DNA of 64,000 bases from Chaetoceros tenuissimus (GCA_021927905.1 BLLK01000047.1:2790001-2854000), one strand, 5' to 3'; shown: positions 51,003 through 62,597, counted from the first letter of the stretch. Numbers and translations are program-made. Notes: generated from the letters alone by a model not told the origin.

Positions 51003-51836
51003 GTGGATGATAATTGACCGGGACCGACTGGCATGATCATCATTAGAGTCCGATTTTCTATTCCTAATAAGTATATGCATAATATGATATATTCTAAACT
51101 CAATAGTAATACATGTTTAATTTTTTTTAATCAAACTCAAACTGGAACATACGTATATTTTGATTTCCTCACTGACGTGTGTATCAACATTGTTTTTCAC
51201 GACAGAAAATATGAAGTAATACACAGTTTCTCATTTTGCTGCTGCTATAATTCAAAACTCAAAACGAATATGCAAAACTTCAAGCAATCTAAATGTAACA
51301 TAGAGCACTATATGAATAATAGTTTTCAATTGAAGGAGTCAGATTTCTTCATCTATATAGCTTTGTAAATGAATACATTTAACTTTTTTGTGTAGAATGT
51401 AGAACATACATTTTCATTTGTATTTTCATACTCGGAACGTTGGAAACGAAAAAAAAGTTGGGAGAGCGCTGTTTCAAGAAGGCTAAAATATCCTTTACAG
51501 AGTCTCTCGCCAAAACACACTAGTTCCCTCTCACCATCTTCCTAATCCCCCATGAATGATCCATGTAATGACATTTTGAATTGGGTGGCTAGAAATCCTA
51601 GCCACAAAAGGGTGCATCAAATAAAAGCCAACGAAAATAAAATGAACCTTAAATAAAACTCAATCTTTCCATTCAAATCTTTCCATCAACCTTTCTTAAA
51701 AAACTACAAGGTACAGCTAGTAGCGAAGTACTCGTTAGACTGACAAAAGCTACTGCAAAGAAAGCAAGCTGTGAGAGTAGCATCACGGTTGAGAAAGATT
51801 TTGACTGTACAACAACACATCATCCCTACAGACATC
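51003..51836. other. Long intergenic region, no gene seen
   Basis: In 834 bases I find only AT-rich sequence and short frames with no domain. The region just before the next ATG could contain its promoter. Confidence 0.35.
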
Positions 51837-54125
51837 ATGTCAATTCCTTCCACAAGTCGGTCTACGGCGCCCCACAATCTTCATTTTCGTGATGACTTTC
51901 CTCCAACTAGGCCATCTGATCTCACATGCAATATCGGTGTGCAGCTGGTTCTGAGGAGAATGATTCCTTTGTTTCTTCCAGTAATCGTCACTATTTCGCT
52001 ACCGCCTGTTTTGGTGATTTTGCTCAAAATTCTCGATGGGCTATCAAGAGGCAATGGTGTCTTTAGTCTCGTCTTATCAATTATCATGACGCAGGTCTTT
52101 TGCTTCAATATCACAAATTTTGCACCATCCACAGAAAAGAGAAATGAAGCATTAAAATCGTGGAAGAGGATCTGGTCTCTTTCACTCCTTTTCTCTCTTC
52201 TCTCATTTAGACATTTCTTTTCTCTCTTTCTTCCATCATTCGAAGTATCTTCCTTTCTCTCTTTTTGGATGGGATCAAAATTGGCAGTAGGAATGCTGCT
52301 GCTGAGTACGCTTGTGGCTTTGCGATTTGTTGGTCCAATTGCAACTTGTCAATGTTCGACATATCCTCTTTTGAGCAACCCATATGAAAAATTCTTGTAT
52401 AGTTTTACGTCCGGAACAAGATTTCTAAACATGATTGTAGAGGGACCGAGTCCATCACACAAAAATGCTAGCAACAATACCAAAACTATCTTTGCACAAA
52501 ATCGTAATAGAAATGCAATTGGAGCTACGCAACCTCATCATCAATCTCTAAAGACAAAGAGCGAGGGATCTATAACTCATCAAAATTATCCAAAAAGATA
52601 TAAGTCGCCTCCACTTTCCAAGACACTCATGCAGTTGTTTGTTCATGCACTATTTGGTGCTGTATTTTCAGTTTCGACACTAGCACCAGTCCTAAAGTCG
52701 GCAGGATACACTCTTTTTGTTGAATATACTGTCACTTCGAGTTGCGCTTTCTTCGCTGCAACCACATTTTTAGCCAATTCTGGTAATCATGAATTGTCAT
52801 TTGGTAAAGTTGATCAGAAAGGAGATGCTACTTCCCTCTACAGTTGGCTTGCTTTGGACAACACCAAGAATAGGCATGGGTCCTTCCCGGCACTATTTTC
52901 AATGGACGTTTTGCATCAGTTGTGGGCTCAAGTGCAAGCTTCGACTTTGCTTTTGTTCTGGACAATAATTCCTTGTGTGTCTTTACTTTTTCAATGGGTC
53001 CTATCAAAGGAAGCTTCATCTGTTGGATCGAATGAAATATATTTTGGGACAATATTCCAAGCCGTGACACTTTCTCTTCTTTCGACACTTTTTATGGGTG
53101 CTTACATCATGACGAGTGACATTGTTCAGAGAATCAATCTTTTACAACCTGGACTAAACGTTCAGCGATTTATAGAGAAATCTGGGGCTCTTGATGAAAA
53201 TGTAGCTGTCGAAGATGTAATCGTGGATGTCATTCTTGGTGGACTTGGTGCTAAGGTACTTGAATATGTCATTGTACCACGCATGTCATTTGATCGTGAT
53301 GGTAGAATGGTCCTTCCCCACAACATGCAAAAGACGAGAGCCATGAATTTTGTAGGCAACGATTTAGAGAGCGAGGAGCTCAAAAGGCATGACGCACTCG
53401 TTGCTATTGTCAAGAGAGGAATTGAGACTAGTCGTATTTGCGGATTCACATCTTTCGAAGACGATCTTCTAAAACTGTGTATATTAGAAGCTTTCGGTGG
53501 AGAGGAAGTAGAATCTGAACAAGGTCCATCGCTTAGACTATCCCACCGTCATTACATGGAACTTTCCAAACGCATGACATCTTCTAGTAGTAACAAAAGT
53601 GCTTCTGTCCAACCATTGTTACCTGTTGTACGTGCACTGGCTGCATATATTGGGGGGATTGGCGCGACTTTGAGTGATAATAATCACTTTTTCTACATAC
53701 CTCCTTGTACCAGTAGAAGCATCGAGTATACTGTTAAAACTTTGTCACGATTTATGATTCTAAATATGATAGAAACGGATGATTCAGGAATAACGAAAAA
53801 ACGATACAATCGCCTAAGTCTCATGCTTCCAATGGTTCTAGGATGCATATATCAATTACGTGCTGGTATATTCGACTTCGCTGCTAAACTTGATAGTATC
53901 AACCGCGAAAGACAAATTAGTAAGAACGTTATTGCAAGAATCCATCGAAGAGAAGATATTAGTGCAATTATTTTGTCAGACCCATTGCTGGATCATTTAT
54001 TCAATGTTTGTGACGAAGCTGCCTCCATGATTCTTGGTTCTCTCAAGGAAACAGATGGTTCTGATTTTTCCATCAATGTCAGGAATGAGGGTTGTAGGAA
54101 ATGGCTTGCCTCTTTTCAACTCTAA
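51837..54125 (+). CDS. Polytopic membrane protein, NDC1-like nucleoporin (tentative)
   Basis: Intron-free; the first ATG is at 51837, giving 762 residues. The N-terminal third has about six membrane helices (LFLPVIVTISLPPVLVILL; FSLVLSIIMTQVF; IWSLSLLFSLLSF; then a further pair after residue 255 and more at about 375-435). A soluble C-terminal half follows, with DALVAIVKRGIETSRICGFTS, LCILEAFGGEEVE and a helical block LPVVRALAAYIGGIGATLSD and LSLMLPMVLGCIYQLRAGI. Six N-terminal helices plus a helical C-terminal domain, and these C-terminal motifs, resemble the transmembrane nucleoporin NDC1, which anchors the nuclear pore. Sequence conservation of NDC1 is low, so this is a fold-level impression. 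Confidence 0.55.
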   Translation: MSIPSTSRSTAPHNLHFRDDFPPTRPSDLTCNIGVQLVLRRMIPLFLPVIVTISLPPVLVILLKILDGLSRGNGVFSLVLSIIMTQVFCFNITNFAPSTEKRNEALKSWKRIWSLSLLFSLLSFRHFFSLFLPSFEVSSFLSFWMGSKLAVGMLLLSTLVALRFVGPIATCQCSTYPLLSNPYEKFLYSFTSGTRFLNMIVEGPSPSHKNASNNTKTIFAQNRNRNAIGATQPHHQSLKTKSEGSITHQNYPKRYKSPPLSKTLMQLFVHALFGAVFSVSTLAPVLKSAGYTLFVEYTVTSSCAFFAATTFLANSGNHELSFGKVDQKGDATSLYSWLALDNTKNRHGSFPALFSMDVLHQLWAQVQASTLLLFWTIIPCVSLLFQWVLSKEASSVGSNEIYFGTIFQAVTLSLLSTLFMGAYIMTSDIVQRINLLQPGLNVQRFIEKSGALDENVAVEDVIVDVILGGLGAKVLEYVIVPRMSFDRDGRMVLPHNMQKTRAMNFVGNDLESEELKRHDALVAIVKRGIETSRICGFTSFEDDLLKLCILEAFGGEEVESEQGPSLRLSHRHYMELSKRMTSSSSNKSASVQPLLPVVRALAAYIGGIGATLSDNNHFFYIPPCTSRSIEYTVKTLSRFMILNMIETDDSGITKKRYNRLSLMLPMVLGCIYQLRAGIFDFAAKLDSINRERQISKNVIARIHRREDISAIILSDPLLDHLFNVCDEAASMILGSLKETDGSDFSINVRNEGCRKWLASFQL

Positions 54126-54316
54126 AATACAGTCGGTAATCTGATAATACATAAATGAGTTTCCGGATATGGGTGTCCAAGCTGATGTTGTCATCAGCAG
54201 TGTATTAGATTACAAATAATACAATTACAATTTATTGAAACGAATTCAACACTCATGCCGAAATCTCTTCATTCTTTGACCATCTTGGTTCGTAGTGTTT
54301 TCTCCAGACATATCGC

Positions 54317-57300
54317 TTAAATTCCATCTGCATTTGCTTGTAGAATAGCACTCTTGATGGCTTGACAGATATCTCCAACGGTCTGTGCGTCACTAAGCTG
54401 GCTAGCACTGATTGATATGGGCGAGGTTGCAGTTGACATGGCATTTTTGATTCTAAGCGCTAGCTGAGGCAACCCTACAGATGATAATCCGCATTGATCC
54501 AAAGTCCAATCTAACTCAGGTGCAAATCCAGTCATGTCTTCAATTGCAGTGATCAAAGCATCTTCGACGGCCAATTCGTCCTCTTCACTTTCCAAGACAA
54601 GGTCGCTACAAAAACTAACGATGATTGCCATAAGAGGCTCGGCTGTTACATTCATCAAAGAAGAAAACAGTACCGTCAACATCACTAAATAGAAGTATTC
54701 ATACCATTCAACAGGGCATGGTCCAGGAGAAAACCAGTACATTGTCTTCCGATAGGACCACCAGTTCCACCAGGATCCCCCGCGTGTTGCAGCAAAGTAC
54801 CACTGTCCGACTGGTTGATGGAATAGGAAACAATTATAGGCATGTGGAGCTAGGTGTTCAACCAAAAACTTTGATCTCAACATAGAAGCTGTAAAGCCTT
54901 CACCTGTTGCCAGAGCAAAGATCCACAATGTTGTGATAGGTGCAACAAATCTTGCACAAATGTTATCCCAAAGCCTATTCACAATCGCTACATCAGTGTA
55001 GTTATCCGCTGTGGCAGGACGTAGTTCCCATTTTTTCATTGCATCATATGTGACATTGCCTTGAGAAACCTATGTCGATGTAGAATAATGAAAGTTAAAA
55101 TTGTGTGAGATGTACTATTAAACGAGAAATACTGATACCTGTGACATGACTTACAATTGCAATGCTCCAAGCAATCATGAGCACAGTACAGCCGTCTCCT
55201 ATATACCCCCAAATATAACTATTAGAACGCTCCGCGGGACGGTAGGCGTCATACAAAAATGCAGTACAAGCTCCAATGACAAAATACAGCATCCAAAATG
55301 GACTGAATAAATACCATCCAAGCCCAATCCAATTTCCAAGCCTTCCATCTGTGAAGTCCTCAATGTCATTTTTATCGCCAGAAATTTCATCGTAATGATT
55401 GTAACCCAAAGATTTCTCAAAAAGGAGCCACGTTGATAAAAGAATGAAGAGATTTGTCCCTTGTAAAAAAGCCATGAACTTCAGAAAGAATTTCATATTG
55501 CTTCGCAAAGCCGTTAGTTTGTTGTACAAGGCTGGGAATATCATGAGACACTGATAGTACATAGAAGAGAACCAAAAATAGTAACCTGCCCACCAGTTGA
55601 GAACCCAAAGCGGCGTAATCGCAACTCCAAAAAGGTATACTATCAAAGTTAAGAAAAGACTAGCCCAGTAGGAATTAGGCGTAGCTGGTGTACCTTCGCA
55701 AAATAGTTCACTGTATCCATTCTCTTTGTTGCCATCAATATAAAGATCATTGGGTTGACTATCCCAATGGAAGGTGCTTCTGAATGTACTAGGGCGGCAA
55801 GTCACAAGTAGATTGGCAAATACAAAAAGCAGGGCTACGAGGTACATCGGATACATTGCCATAAAACGGGCTACAAAATACTTGAACTTTTTCCCAATGA
55901 CTGGATTCATTGGTGCTGAAAGAGAAAACCCTCCTAAAATGAAAAAAACGTGAACATGCCATGGCCAACCTCGTAGGTTATTGAAAGCTCCCCAACTTGA
56001 ATTGCTACCAATATGCATAAACATGACATAACACGCAAGAAGGAATCTGAAGCCGCTTATCACTCCCCAATCGATCAACGTGTTGTTCTTAGATGTAGAT
56101 AATTTCGTTTGATTGCTTTCTATCATGTAGTTATCATCTTCCTCAAGTCCAAGTTTTTTTGCAAGCCCTACACGAATGTACTTTCTACTCTTTGTTTTGG
56201 GTAGTTCGTCGTCAGTCACAATCTTCCATTTCGTCGGCCACTTCTTCGGATCTACATTTCTCATTTTCAAAAATGATCGTAGGACTTTGGCAACTTCAGT
56301 TTGTTTAGCTGTGAATGGTGCTTCATCAGAGAGAACAATAGCCAAACCGACCTCCTCACCATAGAGTTTGGAGGGTACAGAGAAACATACAGCAACTTCA
56401 ACCCAGGGGTGATCAAGAATTGGTTTCTCTATCTCAAAAGGTGAAATTTGCTCACCACCTTTCTTGATGAGTTCCTTGTTTCGTCCCTTGAGAGTTAAAT
56501 AACCATCTTTGTCTATAACACCTACATCTCCTGTCAAGAAATATCTTCCACGCTGAAAGTGGTGATCTGCATCTAATGGCAGCGTGAGTTCGAAAAAGTT
56601 CTTCGCATTGGCTTCTTCGTTGTTGAGATAATACTTCATTACTGTTGGACCACTGATTGCAATTTCTCCTTCTACACCAAACGGGACAGGACTTAATGTA
56701 GAACTATTCACTACAGCCAATGAAGTTGCTACAGGGACCCCAACACTGTTAGGTTTATCTGAGATCATATCCATTTTCCCCTGGAATGGCTGGGTGATAG
56801 GCATTTGCTCCGACATAGAGTAGGTTGGTATAATAGGGATGTTACCGAATGTAGATGAAAGTGCTAATGCATCAGGACCAAGGAGAGCGGCCGCTCCTGA
56901 ACGTATGAATCTCAGGGAATGACCTGTGTTCCAAATACCATCCTTTGATACTCCCAACCCTTTCATCTTTCTAGTAGATGCCATCGATCGAATGTAAGAG
57001 ACAGTGGCATTATGAATGGTTGGAACAGAAGAATACCAAGTAGGTTGCGGGTTCGAATATGCAAGAGCATCCACCATATTCTCAGGATTAAAAGGACTAG
57101 GATCACAGCAGATAGAGGAACCGATACAAACGGAACATAGTATAGATGCAGCGATTCCACCAATGTGGAACAGCGGCATAATGCTGTAGCATACATCCTC
57201 ATCGGTAATACCGAGACTCCTCCCTAGAATATATCCATTTTGTACAATAGATCCATGCTCTATTGGTACTGCCTTTGGTCTATATTGAAACTGTTATCAG

Positions 57301-59385
57301 ATCCAAAACTTAAAGGTATTTCATAGAAAGTACAATATGAGTCACTTACTTCGATGTCGTTCCACTGGTTCCCAATAGCAGTGCAATTCCATCTACCGGA
57401 TTACAAAGGGGTTCTAATTTTGCTTCCCACAAAGACGGAAGAGTCGAATATCGAAACATTCCTGGTTTTGAAGGATCGTTTATAATTGAGGCATGATGAA
57501 GCGCAGCCCTTCCCTTTGAAGCAAATTTTATGAAAGCTGATTCAACCCCCTTATTTTCAATGCCATCAAACAAAATCAAATGAGTAGGAGAAAATTGGTT
57601 TAAAAGATCAAGTGCATCTGACTCTGAGGTAGAAGGAGCTAAAGGTGCCGCAGTCACCTGTGACATGATTGATAAGAATGCAAGTGCAGGAACAGCTCCA
57701 CCACCTAGAGTATGGCAATTGTTAGACGGAAAATGCAATCACATAGAAGTTAATACAAGACGATGCAAGAATATCAAGACTTACTAGGAGGCGCTCCATA
57801 TGCAACTACGTCTCCGGGCTGAACTCCTAGACGACGTAGATCTCCATCTCCCCCATCAATGAAATTGATCACATCCCCATACGTCGTGTAATTAAGTTTC
57901 GACGAGTCTCTTGCATTGTAAAACAGTGGTTTCGAAGGATCCTTATACTTCAAAACATTTAGGATGGTAGGATTTGGAATCAGATTTGATAGTTCGACTC
58001 CAACAACTTGTAAAGGATACATGACACCAATGCTTGTTACATCTGATGCTTTCACCATTTTAGGTTGGTTCATAGTGACAACATTCTTTCTCATGTGTAA
58101 ATTTTTGTACAATGTTCTCAATATTTCCGAATCAGAAGCCATCTTAGATATAGAGTGCCCTTCGGCCATGTGTATGTATGCTATCTGTGCATCAGAAAAT
58201 AAATTTGTCATTTTTTCAGAGGTTGCCTTCAGTGAATCTGTAACACCAATAATATGAAAAGACGCAATGTCCACACTCATCTCGTCCTTTGGAAATTCTA
58301 CAATCTGAGAATGGAGATAATTAGGATCTTCTGACGCACATGCTAGAATCATGTATTCACATGGCCTATGAAATTATAAATGTTAAATCGTCGCATTTCG
58401 GTGATTATGAATTTGATAAATCTTCAGAAAAGGTTACTACTTACATTTCTTCAAAGGACTCTTGTGTCAATGGAAAAGCATTGGATTTAGCATAATTTCT
58501 TCCTAAACTAATAGACTTCATTAATGATGCACGTCCGACACCTTTTCCCACTTTATGAGTTCGGATGGTTGACTTTCGCATCCACCCAAAATCTGCTTCT
58601 AATGATAAGAGACGATTACGAAAATTTGCATTGCTGTGCGCAGCAGCAACCGCAGCAGCTAGGGTTGCTCCTTGCGAGAAACCATAAATGATATCAAACG
58701 GTCCATCTTTAAGTATTTCCTTGTATACATGAACCACAGCTTCAATGAAACTGGAGGTGAACCTATCATCGCTTTTGTCATGATACCAAGAAAAAAAGGG
58801 CCCAGAAACAAACTGCTCAACACTTGGATCTCCTCTTTCTTCTTCAATCAAACCATCGAGATATATAATGTCATACTTCTCTTCTGTTATATGTAAATTG
58901 GCCAGCTGAAGCTTGGTGACTGCACTGTTACTCGTTTTACCATGAATTGCCAGAATTTTAGGTTTATCACTTGACGGAACAAGTAATCGTTGACTTCTAT
59001 TGAATCCAGATGAGCGAAAACTTCGAAAGCGCTGCGATGCTGTAATCATACGATTACTTTTCGACGAAGACCTTTGAGACTTTTGATTTTTTAAAATACC
59101 TCTGAACCCAAGAGAATCATTTGCAGATGTTTGTTGCAAATTTTCTACATCAAATCTGACCTTTTCTTTACCATCTGATGGTGATGTATTCATGGCAACA
59201 GCCCGCCTATCTAGACCAAACCTTACACCCCTTCTAACTGACAATTCAGGTAAAAAGTCTTCCACGAATTTATCTTCTAAAAAATACCAAGCAGTGTTGA
59301 GCGTTGAGCGAAATCACACTATCCAAATAACAGACAGAAATAGTTTTACTTCAATCTTACCTTCATCTATTTCCTTTTTCTCCAT
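54317..59385 (-). CDS. Multidomain fusion: FSH1 serine hydrolase - AMP-binding enzyme - acyltransferase-3 - carrier protein
   Basis: Six exons (59385-59361, 59276-58445, 58365-57785, 57704-57350, 57279-55155, 55069-54317) give 1556 residues; all junctions are GT-AG and the sum is in frame. Residues 1-110 are basic and disordered. A FSH1-type alpha/beta hydrolase spans about 112-375, with nucleophile S209 (YGFSQGAT), then VTDSLK and EGHSIS for the Asp and His. An adenylate-forming domain spans about 425-990: LLLGTSGTTSKPKAVP, YSMSEQMP, YFLTGDVGVIDKDGYLTLKG, RNKELIKKGGEQISPFEIE and the late Lys in PKTKSRKYIR. An acyltransferase-3-like membrane domain (GFRFLLACYVMFMH; FFILGGFSLSAP) runs from about 1000 to 1450. 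A carrier-like domain ends it (QCGLSSVGLPQL near 1500). I infer activation, loading, transfer and hydrolytic release of an acyl group at a membrane. Substrate unknown. Confidence 0.84.
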
Positions 59386-59709
59386 GATATATCCATTACT
59401 TTGCTATCAGAAACTATTCACGTTCATATGACTGCTTATTTCAGACACAATTGAAAAGAAGGATTGATCCCAGGCATTAGTTGTGGAAGTTGTGGACCAC
59501 GTAACCACGTAAGAATAAAAAATGAGCGACAATTGTCAATGTGGTAGTCCCGTGTCTCTGACGTCACATTTTAACAGCTCTATTATTTTTTTTTTTAAAA
59601 ACTAATTTTTGTTTGTATCACTTTTTCAAATGAAAATAATGAGAGTGGGCCTGATTCTCAAGTCATCGATTTGATTTCTCACATCCTGAAATATAAAGAT
59701 AGTAAAAGG
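59386..59709. promoter_or_regulatory. Divergent promoter region with paired ACCACGTA and a TGACGTCA site
   Basis: ACCACGTA occurs twice head to tail at 59496-59503 and 59504-59511, and the palindrome TGACGTCA lies at 59559-59566. Both fit bZIP/bHLH-type binding cores. They lie between the start codons of the fusion gene (minus) and the RCC1 gene (plus). Confidence 0.45.
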
Positions 59710-61164
59710 ATGAAACTCGAACAAGTCGCAGGTGTTGCAAAAATTCTCCAAAGTTTCAGATTGAGAAAAACAGTAGAGATTCCATGGGGCGACCTTTCGT
59801 TTCTCTTAGATATCCAAGAGCTAGATTTACTTCCGCGTAGGCATTTGATAAAACATCTTCAAGCAAGAGGGGGCAATGGAGAGGGTCGACGCGATGAACT
59901 ATACAAAAGACTTAAAGATTCGATTCGTGCCGAAGTTGAAGAAATAAAAAGAGTTGAAGAAGAAAGGGAACGAAAGCATAAAGAGATTGCTGCGTTGGAA
60001 GAACAAGGTGCAGTGTATGTCATTGGTAGCAACTCAAAAGGTCAACTGGGACTTGGGGATAGGGCTCCAAGGACCAAGTTCACAGTCATTCCATCAACAA
60101 GAGGTCTGATTTTTTCGTCAATTTCGACTAGGAATGATGTAGTCTATGCAGTAACAGAAGATTGTGAAGTTTACCGATGGGGAAATGTTCAATCGAAACA
60201 CCGTCACTCGGACGAATACCTTCGGCCTCAACGTTTCGGTTCTTTAGACGAAGAAGATATTTCGAGTATTGCAGTTGGTTTGAATCATGTTTGTGCCTTG
60301 AATCAACTCTCAGTTTATAGCTGGGGCACTAATCAGAATGGTTGTCTAGGGAATGATAGTTTTCGAGATCATATACAAAGAGAACCAACATTAGTGTCTT
60401 TCAACAGCCATAACTTGGTCAAAGAAATTCAGGTAGGGGAAATGCACAATTGTGCATTGGACGAAGGTGGTACTTGTTGGACATGGGGCTATAGTGCAAA
60501 CGGTAGAATTGGACATGGTCGAGGTCAAAACGTTTTCACACCAAGAGAATTAAAATTACCAGTCCAAATTAAATTCATTGCTTGTGGATCGGAACATACA
60601 CTTGCTGCATCTGAGGCAAAAGTATTTGCCTGGGGATCCAACGATGGTGGAAGACTTGGACTTGGAGACACAAAGGATAGGCACGTCCCTTCCGAAATAC
60701 CCTTTTTCGATGGTTTGTCAATAAAGCACGTGTCATGTGGAACTTGGCATAACGGCGTAATAGCTTCATCCCCTCCAATGAATAAAGGTGGTTATCTTTA
60801 CACTTTTGGTTCTGGATATAAAGGACAACTAGGATTGGAAGCAACAACTTATACATCAGATCCCAAAATTGTACCATTTTTCTTGGAGAATAAATTTCAG
60901 CTGAAGAAAATCTTTTGTGGAAGCAATCATAATGCTGTGCTATCTATTGAAGATGATGTCTACACGTGGGGGTCCAATATTGATGGTTGTCTTGGTCGTG
61001 AAATTGAGGAAAAATTCGTTTCTTTCACACCAAAGCCAGGGTTAGTTCATGGGTTTGGCAGCATTGTAAATAGAATAGGCAGAGGATTGCCACGATCGAT
61101 CGCAATAGGCAATAATTACACAATTGTATCTACTAGAAAGTATCAAAAGATGCTTGAAAATTGA
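59710..61164 (+). CDS. RCC1-repeat protein with N-terminal SAP-like segment
   Basis: Intron-free, 484 residues from the first ATG at 59710; open frame continues about 20 codons upstream without an ATG, so an upstream exon is possible. Residues about 25-85 hold a SAP/coiled-coil-like segment (DLLPRRHLIKHLQARGGNGEGRRDELYKRLK) that may bind DNA. RCC1 repeats then build a beta-propeller: GSNSKGQLGLGD, WGTNQNGCLGND, WGYSANGRIGHGRG, WGSNDGGRLGLGD, FGSGYKGQLGLE and WGSNIDGCLGRE. Six to seven repeats fit one propeller. RCC1 proteins include Ran exchange factors, but the Ran-specific loop is not identifiable, so I do not call it RCC1 itself. Confidence 0.85.
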   Translation: MKLEQVAGVAKILQSFRLRKTVEIPWGDLSFLLDIQELDLLPRRHLIKHLQARGGNGEGRRDELYKRLKDSIRAEVEEIKRVEEERERKHKEIAALEEQGAVYVIGSNSKGQLGLGDRAPRTKFTVIPSTRGLIFSSISTRNDVVYAVTEDCEVYRWGNVQSKHRHSDEYLRPQRFGSLDEEDISSIAVGLNHVCALNQLSVYSWGTNQNGCLGNDSFRDHIQREPTLVSFNSHNLVKEIQVGEMHNCALDEGGTCWTWGYSANGRIGHGRGQNVFTPRELKLPVQIKFIACGSEHTLAASEAKVFAWGSNDGGRLGLGDTKDRHVPSEIPFFDGLSIKHVSCGTWHNGVIASSPPMNKGGYLYTFGSGYKGQLGLEATTYTSDPKIVPFFLENKFQLKKIFCGSNHNAVLSIEDDVYTWGSNIDGCLGREIEEKFVSFTPKPGLVHGFGSIVNRIGRGLPRSIAIGNNYTIVSTRKYQKMLEN

Positions 61165-61282
61165 CGTGAAGAGCATGTTGCAAACATGTTCAAAATTGAC
61201 ATTGTTTAGAATTTGTATCCACTTCTTTATACTAAGTTTTCAGCTCTAAGAGTATGATATATATATACGACGTATTTCTTCT

Positions 61283-61834
61283 CTAGTCTTTTCCGCCAAA
61301 CATTTTTTTAAAGTTTTTGAAAACATCAGCATTTTCGTCTACATATCCCTGTTCTATGTAAGGGAGCTTATCATCTGTTCGAACTTCTTGAAGTCCCTCA
61401 GATCCTAATCTTGACGAAGTAGGATCTCGTTCGATATCAGATCCAGCCTTAATTTTGCCTTCTGCTCGCAACTTTTCCCATGTTTCCAAAGGATCAGCCC
61501 CACTCGTGTCCGTTTGGAAATCCCAAACTTCAGTTTCAGCCTTTAGCTTTGATCTACGTGCTTTCACTTCGTCTTCATACTTCGCCATTGTTTCTGGATT
61601 TCTTCTGCGCTCCATAATTATTCTCTGAGCTTCTTCTTGTTCTCTTCTTTGTTGTTCTTCATATGCTTTCCTATTCTCCTGACCTTCTTCACTGAAAATA
61701 AGTTTGAGATCGTCAAAGATTCCCATGTGTAGACTGGTGGAATCTTTCATCGGATGATTCTTTATGGTGCTCATTTTTTGTGTTACAAAAGCAGTGCCGG
61801 TAGAAAGCACGAGAAACCCTACAAATAACCTCAT
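61283..61834 (-). CDS. Small plastid-targeted coiled-coil protein, paralog A
   Basis: Intron-free, 183 residues; the first ATG (61834) opens directly into a signal peptide (MRLFVGFLVLSTGTAF) followed by VTQ. An MGIFDDLKLIFSEE segment, then a charged coiled coil with IIMERRRNPETMAKYEDEV, is shared with the divergent neighbour at 62155. A C-terminal extension of about 90 residues has LPYIEQGYVDENADVFK. No family known to me. Signal peptide plus Phe at the cleavage site suggests plastid import. Confidence 0.72.
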   Translation of the reverse strand: MRLFVGFLVLSTGTAFVTQKMSTIKNHPMKDSTSLHMGIFDDLKLIFSEEGQENRKAYEEQQRREQEEAQRIIMERRRNPETMAKYEDEVKARRSKLKAETEVWDFQTDTSGADPLETWEKLRAEGKIKAGSDIERDPTSSRLGSEGLQEVRTDDKLPYIEQGYVDENADVFKNFKKMFGGKD

Positions 61835-62154
61835 TGTGATCAAACTTGCTACAAATATGAATGTATGCTTTGATTCAGGCAAAACAAAAGTAATATGTAT
61901 GTAGAGGTATGGTATGGTCTATTGAATGTTGTGTTAGGGTTGCTGAGTGAGTGTTCACGTTTTCGTCAGAGTCAGTCGTATCTTCATCCTCCTCCAACGT
62001 TAAAATACGGGTTGCTTGCGTCATCATGAGGCTACTTGGTTGTCAGCACTGACTTGTTTTTTGTTTTGTCTGTTGCATCAGTTCATTCGATGAAGATATA
62101 ATACATACATATCATAACAAAGTTACGAAGATAAACATATATTAATTGTCTATC
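61835..62154. promoter_or_regulatory. Shared promoter region of the two plastid paralogs
   Basis: This 320-base gap lies between divergent paralogous genes. No gene seen. It contains a TGCGTCATCATGAGG segment near 62018-62032 with a TGCGTCA core. Confidence 0.35.
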
Positions 62155-62597
62155 ATGATTGGATTCAGTCGTACAGTTGCATTACTCGCTTTTGTAGGAA
62201 ACGCTGCAGCATTTGCGCCATCAATGAACACGCAAGCTATCGCCAAGCAGACTCAATTGCAAATGGGACTATTTGACTTCTTTTTGAGTGAAGAGGAGAG
62301 AGAGAATCTAAGAAAGCAAGAGGAGGCTAAGAAAGCAGAAGAAGAAGAGGCTCTTCGACTCATGATGGAGCGTAGAAGGTACGTAATTTTCTATTCTTCT
62401 ACAGAATCTTGTACTTGCTTTTATAGAAGCTTATATATCATATCTCATCCTATCCATTTGGTACTCATTGTAGAAACCCAGAGAAAATGGAGGAGTATGA
62501 AGCAAAGGTTGTTGTACGCCGCGATAATTATAAGAAAATGAAGACAAGACTTGAGGAACAGCAAAATGAAATTTACGTTGATGATGAGGACAACTAA
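62155..62597 (+). CDS. Small plastid-targeted coiled-coil protein, paralog B
   Basis: Exons 62155-62378 and 62474-62597 give 115 residues. The leader ends with NAAAFAPS, a clear plastid-address motif. The mature part begins MGLFDFFLSEEERENLRK and continues ALRLMMERRRNPEKMEEYEAKVVVRR; the intron splits the RRR-NPE junction, a stretch that is continuous in the intron-free paralog A. Paralog A also has the same motif order, showing common descent. Function unknown. Confidence 0.78.

Noticed and set aside
51033-51368. 111-residue open frame after the Ser-rich gene
   Set aside because: Phe/Tyr/Asn-rich translation typical of AT-rich non-coding DNA, with no recognisable motif.
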